From assembly GCF_008692605.1 (NCBI RefSeq), contig NZ_LFCT01000004.1:1-64000 (forward strand): a DNA stretch of 64,000 bases, given 5' to 3'. The position numbers were made by a program, and so were the translations under genes. This DNA is from Sphingobium estronivorans. Its GTDB lineage: Bacteria; Pseudomonadota; Alphaproteobacteria; Sphingomonadales; Sphingomonadaceae. This document shows positions 51,939-61,692 of the stretch, piece after piece (position 1 is the first letter of the stretch; every line of letters starts with the position of its first letter). Below the pieces are notes generated by a model that worked only from the letters and a program-made list of their open reading frames with translations, made no database searches and was not told where the DNA came from.

Positions 51939-54476
51939 ATGGAAGAGGCTCGCCCAGAAAACGCCGCATCGTCCTTCACCCAGCGCCTGCGCCGGGGCGT
52001 GAGCGGACTTCGGCAAAGTGTCCATCCGCATTGGGAGCGCCGCTGGTTCCGCTGGATCGCGATCGGGTTGGGCGGACTGCTGCTTGCCTACGGGCTCTTC
52101 TGGCTGATCTTTGCGCGCGGCCTGCCCGACGCGTCGACGCTGCTCAACTATGAGCCGCCGCTGCCCACCATCGTGCGCGACGTCGATGGCCAGCCGGTCC
52201 ACAGCTATGCCCGCGAACGGCGCGTCCAGCTGCAATATAGCGATTATCCGCCGCTGCTGATCCACGCCTATCTGTCGGCGGAGGACAAGACCTTCTTCGA
52301 ACATCATGGTGTCGACCTGACCGGCCTGGCCGGCGCGGTCGTCGACTATGCGACCAAGATCGGTTCGGGCCAGCGCGCCCGTGGCGGCTCCACCATCACC
52401 CAGCAGGTGGCGAAGAATCTGCTGATCGGCGACGAATATTCCCCCACGCGCAAGGTGAAGGAAATGATCCTCGCCTACCGCATGGAGGGGGTGCTGTCGA
52501 AGCAGCAGATTCTGGAGCTCTATCTCAACCAGATTTTCCTCGGCCGCAACGCCTATGGCGTGCAGGCGGCGGCGCGCGCCTATTTCGACAAGGATGTGGC
52601 CGACCTCAAGCTGCACGAAATGGCCTATCTGGCGATCCTGCCCAAGGGACCTGCCAATTACCGCCCGGAAAGCGCCACCGGTCATGCCCGCGCGCTGGAT
52701 CGCCGCAACTGGGCGCTGGGCGAAATGTACAAAAATGGCTGGATCACCAAGGCGCAGCGGGACGAGGCGCTGGCCCAGCCGCTGGGCACCGTGTCCTCCC
52801 ATGGTTCCAGCTTCGACGCCCGCGCCGGTGGCTATTATATGGAAGAGGTGCGCCGCCGCCTGATCCAGCTTTTCGGGGAAAAGGCGGAGGATGGCCCCAA
52901 CAGCGTCTATGCCGGCGGCCTCTGGGTCCGCAGCCCCTATGATCCGAAGATGCAGGATCTGACGGCGACGGCGCTGCGCAACGGCCTGCTGCGCTTCGAC
53001 GCGGGCAAGGGCTGGTCCGGCCCGATCGGCAGGGTCGACATGGATCGCGGCTGGGAGCGGGAACTGGCCGCCAGCTATATCGACGTCGATTATGCCGGAT
53101 GGCGCGTCGCGGCCCTCATCGACCGGGGTTCGTCCTCGGCGCGGATCGGTTTTTCCGACGGCTCGACCGGAACCCTGCCCGCCGGATCGGCGCAACTGCC
53201 CTATCGCAAGACCGGCGGTCCGGCCTTTGCCGCGATGAAGCCCGGCGACCTGATCGTGGTGGCGCGCAACGGCCAGGAATGGGCGTTGCGCAACATCCCC
53301 GAAGTGTCCGGGGGCATGGTGGTGGAGGAAACCCATTCGGGCCGCGTTCACGCCATGCAGGGCGGGTTCGACAGCCGCCTGTCCTCCTATAACCGCGCGA
53401 CGCAGGCGATGCGCCAGCCCGGATCGACGATCAAGCCCTTCGTCTATGCCGCCGCGCTGGACAATGGCATGACGCCCGCCTCGATCATCGTCGACGGGCC
53501 GCTGTGCGTCTATCAGGGCGCGGGCCTGGGCCAGAAATGCTTCCGCAACTTCTCCGGCGGCAGCGCCGGCCCCCAGACCATGCGCTGGGGTGTTGAACAG
53601 TCCCGCAACCTGATGACCGTGCGCGCCGCCAGCCAGACCGGCATGGATCGCGTCGTGCGCACGATCAAGGCGATGGGGATCGGCGACTATCAGCCCTATC
53701 TGTCCTTCGCGCTGGGCGCGGGCGAGACCACGGTGGAGCGGATGGTGAACGCCTATGCGATGCTCGCCAATCAGGGGCGGCAACTGACCCCCAAGCTGAT
53801 GGATTATGTGCAGGACCGGCATGGCAAGGTGATCTGGCCGCAGCGCTGGCGCGCCTGCGACGGGTGCAACATGGCGAACTGGGACGGCAAGCCGATGCCG
53901 CGCTTCGGTTTCGAGGGCAAGCAGGTGATGAACCCCATGACCGCCTATCAGGTCGTGCACATTGCCGAGGGCGTGATCCAGCGCGGCACGGCGACGATGC
54001 TGGCCGACCTGAAGCGCCCGCTGTTCGGCAAGACCGGCACCACCAACGGTCCCACCAATGTCTGGTTCGTCGGCGGATCGCCCGATCTCGTCGCGGGCGT
54101 GTATATCGGCTACGACCAGCCGCGCAGCCTGGGGGGCTGGGCGCAGGGCGGCCGCGTCGCCGCGCCGATCTGGAAGGCGGCGATGGCGCCGGTGCTGGAA
54201 ACCATGCCGAAAACGCCCTTCGTGGCGCCGGCGGGCATCCGCATGGTCACGATCGACCGTCGCTCGGGCAAGCGCGTCTATGGCGTCTGGCCGACCGACG
54301 AGCCGAAGCCCGCCGTGATCTGGGAAGCGTTCAAGCCCGAATCCGAGCCGCGCCGCTCGATCCGCAAGGAAGAGGTCGCCGCCCAGGACAAGGCCGCCGC
54401 CCGCGTTGAAGCCGCCGTCCAGCGCCACCAGCGCACGGACAGCGATTTCCTGCAGGATCAGGGCGGGATTTATTGA
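51939..54476 (+). CDS. mrcA: penicillin-binding protein 1A (bifunctional)
   Basis: 845 residues. One N-terminal helix (WIAIGLGGLLLAYGLFWLIF) anchors it. The GT51 transglycosylase domain has SAEDKTFFEHHGVDL, RGGSTITQQVAKNLL and KVKEMILAYRME. The transpeptidase domain has STIK in QPGSTIKPFVYA, SRN in EQSRNLMTV and KTG in FGKTGTTN. It polymerises and cross-links peptidoglycan. It follows the amidase gene and precedes prfB, forming a cell-wall cluster. Confidence 0.96.
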   Translation: MEEARPENAASSFTQRLRRGVSGLRQSVHPHWERRWFRWIAIGLGGLLLAYGLFWLIFARGLPDASTLLNYEPPLPTIVRDVDGQPVHSYARERRVQLQYSDYPPLLIHAYLSAEDKTFFEHHGVDLTGLAGAVVDYATKIGSGQRARGGSTITQQVAKNLLIGDEYSPTRKVKEMILAYRMEGVLSKQQILELYLNQIFLGRNAYGVQAAARAYFDKDVADLKLHEMAYLAILPKGPANYRPESATGHARALDRRNWALGEMYKNGWITKAQRDEALAQPLGTVSSHGSSFDARAGGYYMEEVRRRLIQLFGEKAEDGPNSVYAGGLWVRSPYDPKMQDLTATALRNGLLRFDAGKGWSGPIGRVDMDRGWERELAASYIDVDYAGWRVAALIDRGSSSARIGFSDGSTGTLPAGSAQLPYRKTGGPAFAAMKPGDLIVVARNGQEWALRNIPEVSGGMVVEETHSGRVHAMQGGFDSRLSSYNRATQAMRQPGSTIKPFVYAAALDNGMTPASIIVDGPLCVYQGAGLGQKCFRNFSGGSAGPQTMRWGVEQSRNLMTVRAASQTGMDRVVRTIKAMGIGDYQPYLSFALGAGETTVERMVNAYAMLANQGRQLTPKLMDYVQDRHGKVIWPQRWRACDGCNMANWDGKPMPRFGFEGKQVMNPMTAYQVVHIAEGVIQRGTATMLADLKRPLFGKTGTTNGPTNVWFVGGSPDLVAGVYIGYDQPRSLGGWAQGGRVAAPIWKAAMAPVLETMPKTPFVAPAGIRMVTIDRRSGKRVYGVWPTDEPKPAVIWEAFKPESEPRRSIRKEEVAAQDKAAARVEAAVQRHQRTDSDFLQDQGGIY

Positions 54477-54628
54477 CGTCCGCGACCGCTTGGGCGGGAA
54501 GCTGCTTTTTGCTACCCTCCCGGCGATTGCCCGGTAAAGCCGGTTTTCCTTGACGCGCGCGCCGCGCCGCAAGAAAGGACCGCATCAAGACCGTTCGCGC
54601 CGCAGGCGTGAAATTTGGAGAACAGACC

Positions 54629-55756
54629 ATGCGCGCCGAAGCGCAGCAATATATCGACCGCATCGACGCCGCGCTGGACCTGCTGCGCCGCTTCCTGGAC
54701 TGGGACCGCGCGCTGCGTCGCCTTGACGAGTTGAACGCCCGCGTCGAGGATCCGACGCTCTGGGACAATCAGAAGCTGGCGCAGGAAGTGATGCGGGAAC
54801 GTACCCGGCTGGACGCCGCCATCGGCGCCACCCGCGCGATCGACAGCGAAAAGACCGACACCGCCGAACTCATCGAAATGGCCGAGGCCGAGGGCGATGA
54901 GGATATGGTGAGCGAAGCCATTTCCTCGCTGAAGGCCTTGGCCGACCGCGCGGATGAGGACAAGATCAAGGCGCTGTTGGCGGGGGAGGCCGATGCCAGC
55001 GACACCTATCTGGAAATCCATGCCGGCGCGGGCGGCACCGAAAGCCAGGACTGGGCCGAAATGCTCAGCCGCATGTACCGCCGCTGGGCGGAACGGCGCG
55101 GCTACAAGGTGGAACTGGTCGATTATCAGGCAGGCGATCAGGCGGGCATCAAGTCCGCGACCTTCCTGTTCAAGGGCGAGAACGCCTATGGCTATGCCAA
55201 GACCGAAAGTGGCGTGCACCGGCTGGTCCGCATCAGCCCCTATGACAGTTCGGCGCGGCGCCACACCAGCTTCTCGTCGGTCTGGGTTTATCCGGTGATC
55301 GACGACAATATCGAGATCGAGGTCAATGAAAGCGACCTCAAGATCGATACCTACCGCGCATCCGGTGCCGGTGGACAGCACGTCAACACCACGGATTCCG
55401 CGGTCCGCATCACCCACGTTCCCTCAGGCATCATCGTCGCCAGCCAGAATGACCGTTCGCAGCACAAGAACCGCGCGACGGCCATGAACATGCTGAAGGC
55501 GCGCCTGTACGAAGCCGAGCTGCGCCGCCGCGAGGAAGCCGCGTCGGGTGAATATCAGGCCAAGACCGAGATCGGTTGGGGCCATCAAATCCGTTCCTAC
55601 GTCCTCCAGCCCTATCAGCTGGTGAAGGATTTGCGCACCGGCGTCACCTCCACCTCGCCCGACGATGTGCTGGACGGCGCGCTCGATCCCTTCATGGCCG
55701 CCGCGCTCAGTCAGAAGGTCACGGGCGAGAAGGTCGATGTGGAGGATGTCGACTGA
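54629..55756 (+). CDS. prfB: peptide chain release factor 2
   Basis: 375 residues from ATG 54629, with GGAG eight bases upstream; a GTG at 54608 is less likely. GGQ is in SGAGGQHVNTTDSAVR and the stop-codon recognition element is SPYDSS, as expected for alphaproteobacterial RF2 (SPF in E. coli). The frame is continuous: the codons at the E. coli frameshift position read CTG GAC, so no programmed +1 shift is present here. It releases peptides at UGA and UAA. The next gene overlaps the stop by one base (TGATG). Confidence 0.95.
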   Translation: MRAEAQQYIDRIDAALDLLRRFLDWDRALRRLDELNARVEDPTLWDNQKLAQEVMRERTRLDAAIGATRAIDSEKTDTAELIEMAEAEGDEDMVSEAISSLKALADRADEDKIKALLAGEADASDTYLEIHAGAGGTESQDWAEMLSRMYRRWAERRGYKVELVDYQAGDQAGIKSATFLFKGENAYGYAKTESGVHRLVRISPYDSSARRHTSFSSVWVYPVIDDNIEIEVNESDLKIDTYRASGAGGQHVNTTDSAVRITHVPSGIIVASQNDRSQHKNRATAMNMLKARLYEAELRRREEAASGEYQAKTEIGWGHQIRSYVLQPYQLVKDLRTGVTSTSPDDVLDGALDPFMAAALSQKVTGEKVDVEDVD

Positions 55757-56487
55757 TGAAAAGTCCGGCGTGGGCGGCCGGCATCCTGACCGGATGCCTG
55801 CTGCTGGCGGGTTGCGGCCCCTTTTCGTCGGACAAGAATAGCGACCGCCCGGCGGCAGTCCGCGCCTTCCCGCGCGCCGACCGCCCGGTGGCGCCCATCG
55901 TTTCCACCCGCTGGTCGAGCGAAGAGGCCCGCGACCGGGTGAACGAGGCAGAGGACATCATGAACCGCGCGGGCATCCGGCCCGGCATGACCGTGGCCGA
56001 CATCGGCGCGGGCGAAGGCTATTATACGGTGCGCCTCGCCAACCGGGTCGGGGACAAGGGCCGCGTGCTGGCCGAGGACATCATGCCCGAGGTGATCGAG
56101 GCATTGAGCCGCCGCATCACGCGGGAGGACTGGCGCAATGTCAGCGTCAAGCTGGGCGCGCCGGAAAATCCCCGGCTGCCCGAAAACAGCTTCGACCGCA
56201 TCTTCATGGTCCATATGTATCATGAGATCGCAGAGCCTTATGCCTTTCTCTGGAACCTCAGCCCGGCGCTGAAGCCCGATGGCGAGCTGATCGTGGTGGA
56301 CGCCAACCGGCCGACCGACCAGCACGGCACGCCGCCGCGCCTGCTTGCCTGCGAACTGGCGGCGATGGGTTTCCGGCTAGAAGAACTGGTGCCCAAGCCG
56401 ACGGCGGGCGGCTATTTCGCGCGTTTCAAACGAGTCGCCGCGCGGCCGGACCCGAGTGCCATCGTCCCCTGCGCGCTGCGGAACTGA
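55756..56487 (+). CDS. exported lipoprotein with class I methyltransferase domain
   Basis: 243 residues. Signal with lipobox LLAGC (Cys after ILTGCLLLAG) at residues 9-20, so the protein is probably a lipoprotein. From residue 60 it has a SAM-methyltransferase fold: GMTVADIGAGEGYYTVRLA (motif I), DIMPEVIEAL, NSFDRIFMVHMYHEI. SAM is cytoplasmic, so an active periplasmic enzyme is puzzling; the fold may have been reused. It is coupled to prfB by TGATG. I do not know the substrate. Confidence 0.75.
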   Translation: MKSPAWAAGILTGCLLLAGCGPFSSDKNSDRPAAVRAFPRADRPVAPIVSTRWSSEEARDRVNEAEDIMNRAGIRPGMTVADIGAGEGYYTVRLANRVGDKGRVLAEDIMPEVIEALSRRITREDWRNVSVKLGAPENPRLPENSFDRIFMVHMYHEIAEPYAFLWNLSPALKPDGELIVVDANRPTDQHGTPPRLLACELAAMGFRLEELVPKPTAGGYFARFKRVAARPDPSAIVPCALRN

Positions 56488-56593
56488 TCGCTTCCGTCAG
56501 TCTGCCCTTCCCTTTGCGCCCCATCTGGTTAATGCGCATTCGGTGGGCGCTTTTGGTCTGTTGTGGTGAATGGCCTTCGGGGGAGGGGCGGGA

Positions 56594-56881
56594 ATGGCTG
56601 ACCTGACGCAGCGGCGGCACGATCCGCGCCACAAGATGTTCGAGCCGGTGGCGCTGCGCTTCGGCGGCATGGCGGCGCGGGCGCATTTCCTGGACCTGTC
56701 CTGCTCGGGCGCGCTCGCCCATTGCGAAACCCCGCCCGTGGCCGGCACCTTCCTGACCGTCGAGGCATTGCGGCAGGCGGCCAGCGGACAGGTGATGTGG
56801 GCCAATGGCAAGCGTTTCGGCATCCAGTTCAGCGAGCCTTTGACCCCGGCGGTGATGACCGTCTGGATCGAGGGGCACTGA
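56594..56881 (+). CDS. PilZ-domain protein, short
   Basis: 95 residues with one PilZ domain: RRHDPRHKMFEPV carries the arginine motif (RRxxxR) and DLSCSGALA matches D-x-S-x-x-G. ATG 56594 has GGGAGGGGCGGG upstream. It is likely a c-di-GMP-binding adaptor. The small membrane gene on the other strand ends seven bases past its stop. Confidence 0.82.
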   Translation: MADLTQRRHDPRHKMFEPVALRFGGMAARAHFLDLSCSGALAHCETPPVAGTFLTVEALRQAASGQVMWANGKRFGIQFSEPLTPAVMTVWIEGH

Positions 56882-56887
56882 CCGGCT

Positions 56888-57043
56888 TCACCCCCTTTGC
56901 CGCCATTTGCGCAGCACCGCCATGCCCAGAAATCCCCCGGCGACCAGCGCCGCGATCGCCCCGCCGGCCGTCGCAAGCGCCCAGGCGCCGGCCGCCAGCA
57001 GCCCGGTCAGGAAATCGACGATGATCAGCGTCAGATGGATCAT
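56888..57043 (-). CDS. 51-residue membrane protein after the telA/xpaC unit
   Basis: From ATG 57043 to TGA 56888, 51 codons encode two hydrophobic segments (LTLIIVDFLTGLLAAGAWAL and GAIAALVAGGFLGMAVL) with a basic end KWRQRG. It starts 18 bases after the stop of the xpaC-like gene and is in the same direction. The amphipathic, Gly/Ala-rich helices resemble a small helper membrane protein. No family can be named. Confidence 0.5.
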   Translation of the reverse strand: MIHLTLIIVDFLTGLLAAGAWALATAGGAIAALVAGGFLGMAVLRKWRQRG

Positions 57044-57061
57044 AACGATAGGAAAACGGTT

Positions 57062-57772
57062 CTATTGCCCGAGTTCCTTCGCCTCCTGATATTTCAGCTC
57101 AAGAAAGCGATTCTGCACCGCCAGCTTGTCGAGATCGCCGCTCGCCAGATTTTCGCTCATCCGCGCGATTTCCGCGTCGATCACGTTCAGTCCTTCGATC
57201 AGCTGCTTTTCCGGCACGCGGCCGTTGCGTACCTCGCGGCGCAGCGGTTCGGGGATGGATTGATAGCCGGTGACGAGTTCGGGCAGATGATCGGCCAGCA
57301 GCTTGCGGATTTCCTGCGCTGCCGGGTCCTGCTCTCCCAGCCGTTCGAGCTGCGGCGCCAGCGTCTCCAGCTTGACGCCGATGCTGTCGACCAGCGTGAC
57401 GGCGGGGGCGGGGAGGGCCTTGCGCTGGTTTTCCAGCCAGATTTCGGTCTGCAACGGCAAAGCGGTGAGCGCGGTGCCCGCCAGCGTCTCGGTCCTGACG
57501 CGCTTTTCGCCGGGCAGCGCCCCGATCAGCAGTACCGCCGCCAGCATGACGCCCAGCGCGATCATCACACCGGTCGTGCCGATGGGGGCGACGAAGCCAG
57601 CTATAATACTCGCCACCAGCACCGCGACGATGGCCCAGAAAGCATATTTGACTTTCCGCATCAGCGCCGCGTTGCGCCGCTGCCGCGCCCGTGCCGTCAG
57701 GCTCTGGCCGCGCTCGCTATGGCGGCGCAGCACGGCCTCCGCATCGGCCAGTACGCGGTCGGACCGGCTCAT
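57062..57772 (-). CDS. XpaC-like membrane protein (5-bromo-4-chloroindolyl phosphate hydrolysis family)
   Basis: 236 residues. Two neighbouring helices (YAFWAIVAVLVASIIAGFV and GVMIALGVMLAAVLLIGAL) lie in the first third; the rest is a helical cytoplasmic domain (LETLAPQLERLGEQDPAA, KQLIEGLNVIDAEIARM). This is the XpaC-type protein that regularly follows TelA in toxic-anion operons. Its biochemical role is unclear. It begins four bases after the telA stop. Confidence 0.8.
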   Translation of the reverse strand: MSRSDRVLADAEAVLRRHSERGQSLTARARQRRNAALMRKVKYAFWAIVAVLVASIIAGFVAPIGTTGVMIALGVMLAAVLLIGALPGEKRVRTETLAGTALTALPLQTEIWLENQRKALPAPAVTLVDSIGVKLETLAPQLERLGEQDPAAQEIRKLLADHLPELVTGYQSIPEPLRREVRNGRVPEKQLIEGLNVIDAEIARMSENLASGDLDKLAVQNRFLELKYQEAKELGQ

Positions 57773-57776
57773 CGCA

Positions 57777-58988
57777 TCACGCCTCGATCGAACTCAGCAA
57801 CGGATTGTCGGCGCGGGCCTGTTGCGCGGCCTGGGCCTGCCCCTCGGCGCGGGCGATATAGCCCTTGGACTTTTCGACCTCGTTCGACAGCGTGGTCACC
57901 GTCGTCTTCATATTCTCCAGCGCCTTCATCTTGAACGTGTCGATATTGTCCATCGTGTCGTAGATATTCTGGAAGGCGCGTTGCAGCGTCTCGATGGGAA
58001 TGGTGCTGGACGCGGCCTGCTCGTGGATCTGGGCGGTCTGGGTCTTGAGCATCTCGCCGGTCGAATCGATCATGTTCGCGGTCGTGGTGTTGAGCGCGGT
58101 GATCTGTTCCAGCACGAGGCGTTGCCCCACCAGCGCCTGCGCCACGGTGACGGCGGTGCGCAAGGCCGCGACGGTGGTGGTGCTGGCGCGGTCCACGCCC
58201 TTCACCAACTCGACATTGTTCTTCTTCACCAGATCGAGCGCCAGATAACCTTGCACCGTCACCGCCATTTGCGTCAGCAGGTCCTGCGTGCGCTGGCGAA
58301 TATAGAAAAGCGCGCTCTCCCGGATCGCCTTCGCCTTGGCCGGATCGGTCGACTCCAGTTCCAGCGCCTTCGATTCCAGCCGGGCGTCGAGCGTCTTGGA
58401 GATATGGATCATCTGCTCCAGACGGCCCATCGTCTGCCACATATTCTGCCGTTCGACATCGATGGCGGCGTTGTCCTTGATCAGCACGTCCTTGCCGCTG
58501 GCGAGGGAGCCGAGGATCGAATTGATGTGGCTCTGCGCGCTTTTATAGCTGTCGAAATAGTCGCGCATCCGGTTGCCGAAAGGGATGAGGCCGAACAGCT
58601 TCTTCGGCGCGGTCAGGCTGCCGCGCTTGCCCGGATCGAGATCCTCGATGGTCCGGCGCAGTTCGGCGAGGTCGACGCCGACTTTATTGTCGCTGTCCAT
58701 CGCGCGCACCGGGCGGTCGAGGAAGCGGTTCGAATGGCCGGCAGCCTCCGCAATCTCCTTGCGCCCCATATTGGTGAGCTGGTCGACCCGCTGGCCGAAT
58801 TCCGGCGAATTGGCGTCCTGCGCGACGAGATCGTCGACGAAGGCATCGACCTTCTCGTCCAGTCTGGAGCGCTTCTCATCGTCCAGCGGCACCAGTCCCG
58901 CCGCCTTTTCGGGCGCGACCGGCGGCACCGGATCGGGTGGCGTCAGATTGAGTGGGTCGGCGGTGGCGGTCGGCGCGGTCGAAGCCAT
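57777..58988 (-). CDS. toxic anion resistance protein, TelA family
   Basis: 403 residues from ATG 58988 with GAGAGA upstream. The central TelA core is long and helical (FFDSYKS-like region RDYFDSYKSAQSHINSIL, QNMWQTMGRLEQMIH, TQDLLTQMAVTVQGYLALD, VEKSKGYIARAEGQAQ). TelA proteins give tellurite and other toxic-anion or envelope-stress resistance in many bacteria. It heads the operon telA-xpaC-small membrane protein. The divergent promoter region toward typA is about 226 bases. Confidence 0.86.
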   Translation of the reverse strand: MASTAPTATADPLNLTPPDPVPPVAPEKAAGLVPLDDEKRSRLDEKVDAFVDDLVAQDANSPEFGQRVDQLTNMGRKEIAEAAGHSNRFLDRPVRAMDSDNKVGVDLAELRRTIEDLDPGKRGSLTAPKKLFGLIPFGNRMRDYFDSYKSAQSHINSILGSLASGKDVLIKDNAAIDVERQNMWQTMGRLEQMIHISKTLDARLESKALELESTDPAKAKAIRESALFYIRQRTQDLLTQMAVTVQGYLALDLVKKNNVELVKGVDRASTTTVAALRTAVTVAQALVGQRLVLEQITALNTTTANMIDSTGEMLKTQTAQIHEQAASSTIPIETLQRAFQNIYDTMDNIDTFKMKALENMKTTVTTLSNEVEKSKGYIARAEGQAQAAQQARADNPLLSSIEA

Positions 58989-59214
58989 ATCATCTCTCAA
59001 GGACGGTCAGGATTGGCACTGTTATATGTATATAGAACAGTCCGGCTGCAAGCCTCCGTCACACGCTAAAGGGCTGCCCCTCCCATTGCAATCGCTCCCG
59101 TGCCGTCTCGTGCGCAACGCTTGCCGCAACGCGTCATTTCCTGTAGTGGCGCGCGCGATACTCTTGGTCAGGCGCGGTGCCGGCCGGGAAACCACCAATC
59201 CCGAAGGCAACTTC

Positions 59215-61035
59215 ATGTCCCTGCGTAATATCGCGATCATCGCGCACGTCGACCATGGCAAGACCACCCTTGTCGACCAGCTTTTCCGCCAGTCCGGCAC
59301 CTTCCGCGAGAACCAGCGCATCGAAGAGCGCGCGATGGACTCGAACGACCTCGAAAAGGAACGCGGCATCACCATTTTGGCGAAGCCGACCTCGGTCGAA
59401 TGGAACGGCACGCGCATCAACATCGTCGACACGCCCGGCCACGCCGATTTCGGCGGCGAGGTGGAGCGCATCCTCTCCATGGTCGACGGCGTGATCCTGC
59501 TGGTCGATTCGTCGGAAGGCGCGATGCCGCAGACCAAGTTCGTCACCGGCAAGGCGCTGGCGCTGGGTCTCAGGCCCATCGTCGTCGTCAACAAGGTCGA
59601 TCGCCCCGACGAGCGCATCCAGGAAGTGCTGGACGAGGTGTTCGACCTGTTCGTGACGCTGGACGCCACCGACGAGCAGCTCGACTTCCCGGTTCTCTAC
59701 GCCTCGGGCCGTAACGGCTATGCCAATGAGGACTCTTCGCTGCGTTCGGGCACGCTGGAGCCGCTGTTCCAGAAGATTGTCGACCATGTGCCGCCCCCGG
59801 CGCTGGATCAGGATGCGCCGTTCAGCTTCCTGGTGACGCTGCTCGACCGTGACAATTTCCTGGGCCGCATCCTGACCGGCCGCGTCAATTCGGGCACGCT
59901 GAAGGTCAACCAGCCGATCCACGCCATCGATGCCGACGGCAAGGTTCTGGAAACCGGCCGCGCGTCGAAGATCCTGGCTTTCCGCGGTCTGGAACGCGTG
60001 CCGGTGGAAGAGGCCAAGGCGGGTGACATCATCTCGCTGGCGGGCCTGACCGTCGCGACCGTGGCGAACACCATTGCCGATCCGTCCGTCACCACCGCGA
60101 TCAAGGCCCAGCCGATCGATCCGCCGACCCTGTCGATGCGCTTCGCGGTGAACGATTCGCCCATGGCGGGACGCGAAGGCAGCAAGGTGACAAGCCGCAT
60201 GATCCGCGACCGCCTGATGCGCGAAGCCGAATCCAACGTGGCCATCAAGGTGACGGAATCGGCCGACAAGGACAGCTTCGAGGTTGCCGGTCGCGGCGAG
60301 CTCCAGCTGGGCGTATTGATCGAGACGATGCGCCGCGAAGGCTTCGAACTCGGCATTTCGCGTCCGCGCGTGCTGTTCGGCGAGGATGAGGCCGGCAACA
60401 AGACCGAGCCTTATGAAACCGTCGTGATCGACGTGGACGATGAATTTTCCAGCACGGTCGTCGACAAGATGAACCAGCGCAAGGCGGAAATGACCGACAT
60501 GCGCCCCTCGGGCGGCGGCAAGACCCGCATCACCTTCTCGGCCCCGTCGCGCGGCCTGATTGGCTATCATGGCGAATTCCTGTCCGACACGCGCGGCACC
60601 GGGATCATGAACCGGCTGTTCGAGAAATATGGCCCGCACAAGGGCAATATCGAAGGCCGCAAGAACGGCGTGCTGATCTCCAACGGTGCGGGTGAGGCGG
60701 TTGCCTACGCCCTTGGCCCGCTGGAAGAGCGCGGCGTCCTGATGGTCGGCGTGGGCGAGGCGCTCTACGAAGGCATGATCATCGGCCAGAACGCCAAGCC
60801 GGAAGACCTGGAAGTCAACCCGATGAAGTCGAAGGCGCTGACCAACTTCCGCGCGTCGGGCAAGGATGACAGCATCCGCCTGACCCCGCCGTGGAAGATG
60901 ACGCTGGAACAGGCCATCGCCTATATCGACGACGATGAAATGGTCGAAGTGACGCCGAAGAATATCCGTCTGCGCAAGCGCTATCTCGATCCGAACGAGC
61001 GCAAGCGCATGTCGCGGGCCAAGGCAGCCGCCTGA
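59215..61035 (+). CDS. typA: GTPase TypA/BipA
   Basis: 606 residues. G1 [15 protein letters not shown]2 ERGITI, G3 DTPGHADF, G4 NKVDRPDER and G5 region YASGRNG are complete. EF-G-like domains follow, and the C-terminal BipA domain has [20 protein letters not shown] and the conserved [20 protein letters not shown]. It binds ribosomes and supports assembly and stress growth. ATG 59215 has GAAGG upstream. A terminator follows. Confidence 0.96.
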   Translation: MSLRNIAIIAHVDHGKTTLVDQLFRQSGTFRENQRIEERAMDSNDLEKERGITILAKPTSVEWNGTRINIVDTPGHADFGGEVERILSMVDGVILLVDSSEGAMPQTKFVTGKALALGLRPIVVVNKVDRPDERIQEVLDEVFDLFVTLDATDEQLDFPVLYASGRNGYANEDSSLRSGTLEPLFQKIVDHVPPPALDQDAPFSFLVTLLDRDNFLGRILTGRVNSGTLKVNQPIHAIDADGKVLETGRASKILAFRGLERVPVEEAKAGDIISLAGLTVATVANTIADPSVTTAIKAQPIDPPTLSMRFAVNDSPMAGREGSKVTSRMIRDRLMREAESNVAIKVTESADKDSFEVAGRGELQLGVLIETMRREGFELGISRPRVLFGEDEAGNKTEPYETVVIDVDDEFSSTVVDKMNQRKAEMTDMRPSGGGKTRITFSAPSRGLIGYHGEFLSDTRGTGIMNRLFEKYGPHKGNIEGRKNGVLISNGAGEAVAYALGPLEERGVLMVGVGEALYEGMIIGQNAKPEDLEVNPMKSKALTNFRASGKDDSIRLTPPWKMTLEQAIAYIDDDEMVEVTPKNIRLRKRYLDPNERKRMSRAKAAA

Positions 61036-61052
61036 TTGCTGCCCATGGGATG

Positions 61053-61091
61053 AAAAAGGGGGCTGGCGCCACGGGGAGCCAGTCCCTTTTT
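61053..61091 (+). terminator. intrinsic terminator after typA
   Basis: AAAAAGGG and GCTGGC pair with GCCAG and CCCTTTTT, with one mismatch at the G/T between them. The right arm ends in five T. It lies about 18 bases after the stop of typA. Confidence 0.75.
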
Positions 61092-61125
61092 CGTTTGACG
61101 GCAGAGGCGGCCAATAGGGTCCAGC

Positions 61126-61539
61126 TTACCTCCTCAGGACGATTTCTCCCGTCCGCGGATCGGTCAATGTGACATTCTCCAGCGCCTGAATGCGCCAGCC
61201 GCCATCGCCGCGCCTCAGCACGGCCAGGATCAGCGTATCGACCGCATGCGGTCCCGCCGGATGCGTGGCCCCGGTCGACAGACGGCTCCAGAAATGAACG
61301 ATGGCGCCGTCTTCGCCCATCGGAACCGTGTCGATCAGTTCATTGTCGAGCGTCGAATCCCGGTAGATCGTTTCATGAAGCGGGCGATGGAGCGCGACGA
61401 TCTCCTGGACGCCGCGCACATAATGGGCGAACCGGTTCACGAACGTCGCATCCTCATGGAACAGGGCGCCAAAGGCCGCCATGTCATGGGTGTTCCAGGC
61501 AGATTGAAAGGCTGCCGCTACGTTTTCCGGTCGTTCCAT
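61126..61539 (-). CDS. SgcJ/EcaC-like NTF2-fold protein
   Basis: 137 residues from ATG 61539 (preceded by GGAAGGAATGGA). The SnoaL/NTF2-like cone is recognisable: AAFQSAWNTHDMAAFGALFHEDATFVN, then VHFWSRLSTG and RRGDGGWRIQALENVTLTD. This DUF4440-type family often acts as small-molecule hydrolase or binding protein. It stands alone, convergent with typA and divergent from the nucleoside transporter. Confidence 0.8.
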   Translation of the reverse strand: MERPENVAAAFQSAWNTHDMAAFGALFHEDATFVNRFAHYVRGVQEIVALHRPLHETIYRDSTLDNELIDTVPMGEDGAIVHFWSRLSTGATHPAGPHAVDTLILAVLRRGDGGWRIQALENVTLTDPRTGEIVLRR

Positions 61540-61692
61540 TCCATTCCTTCCCGACCCGCCTTCCGAAGGGGAAGCGCCGGACATATACTGGCGATGCGCA
61601 TCGTGACAAATTTGTAGCATCGTAAAGCGACTGGCCCCCGCGCGGACGGCCCTTTATGATCGCGCCGTTTGCCCTTTGCGCGAAAGCTTTTC

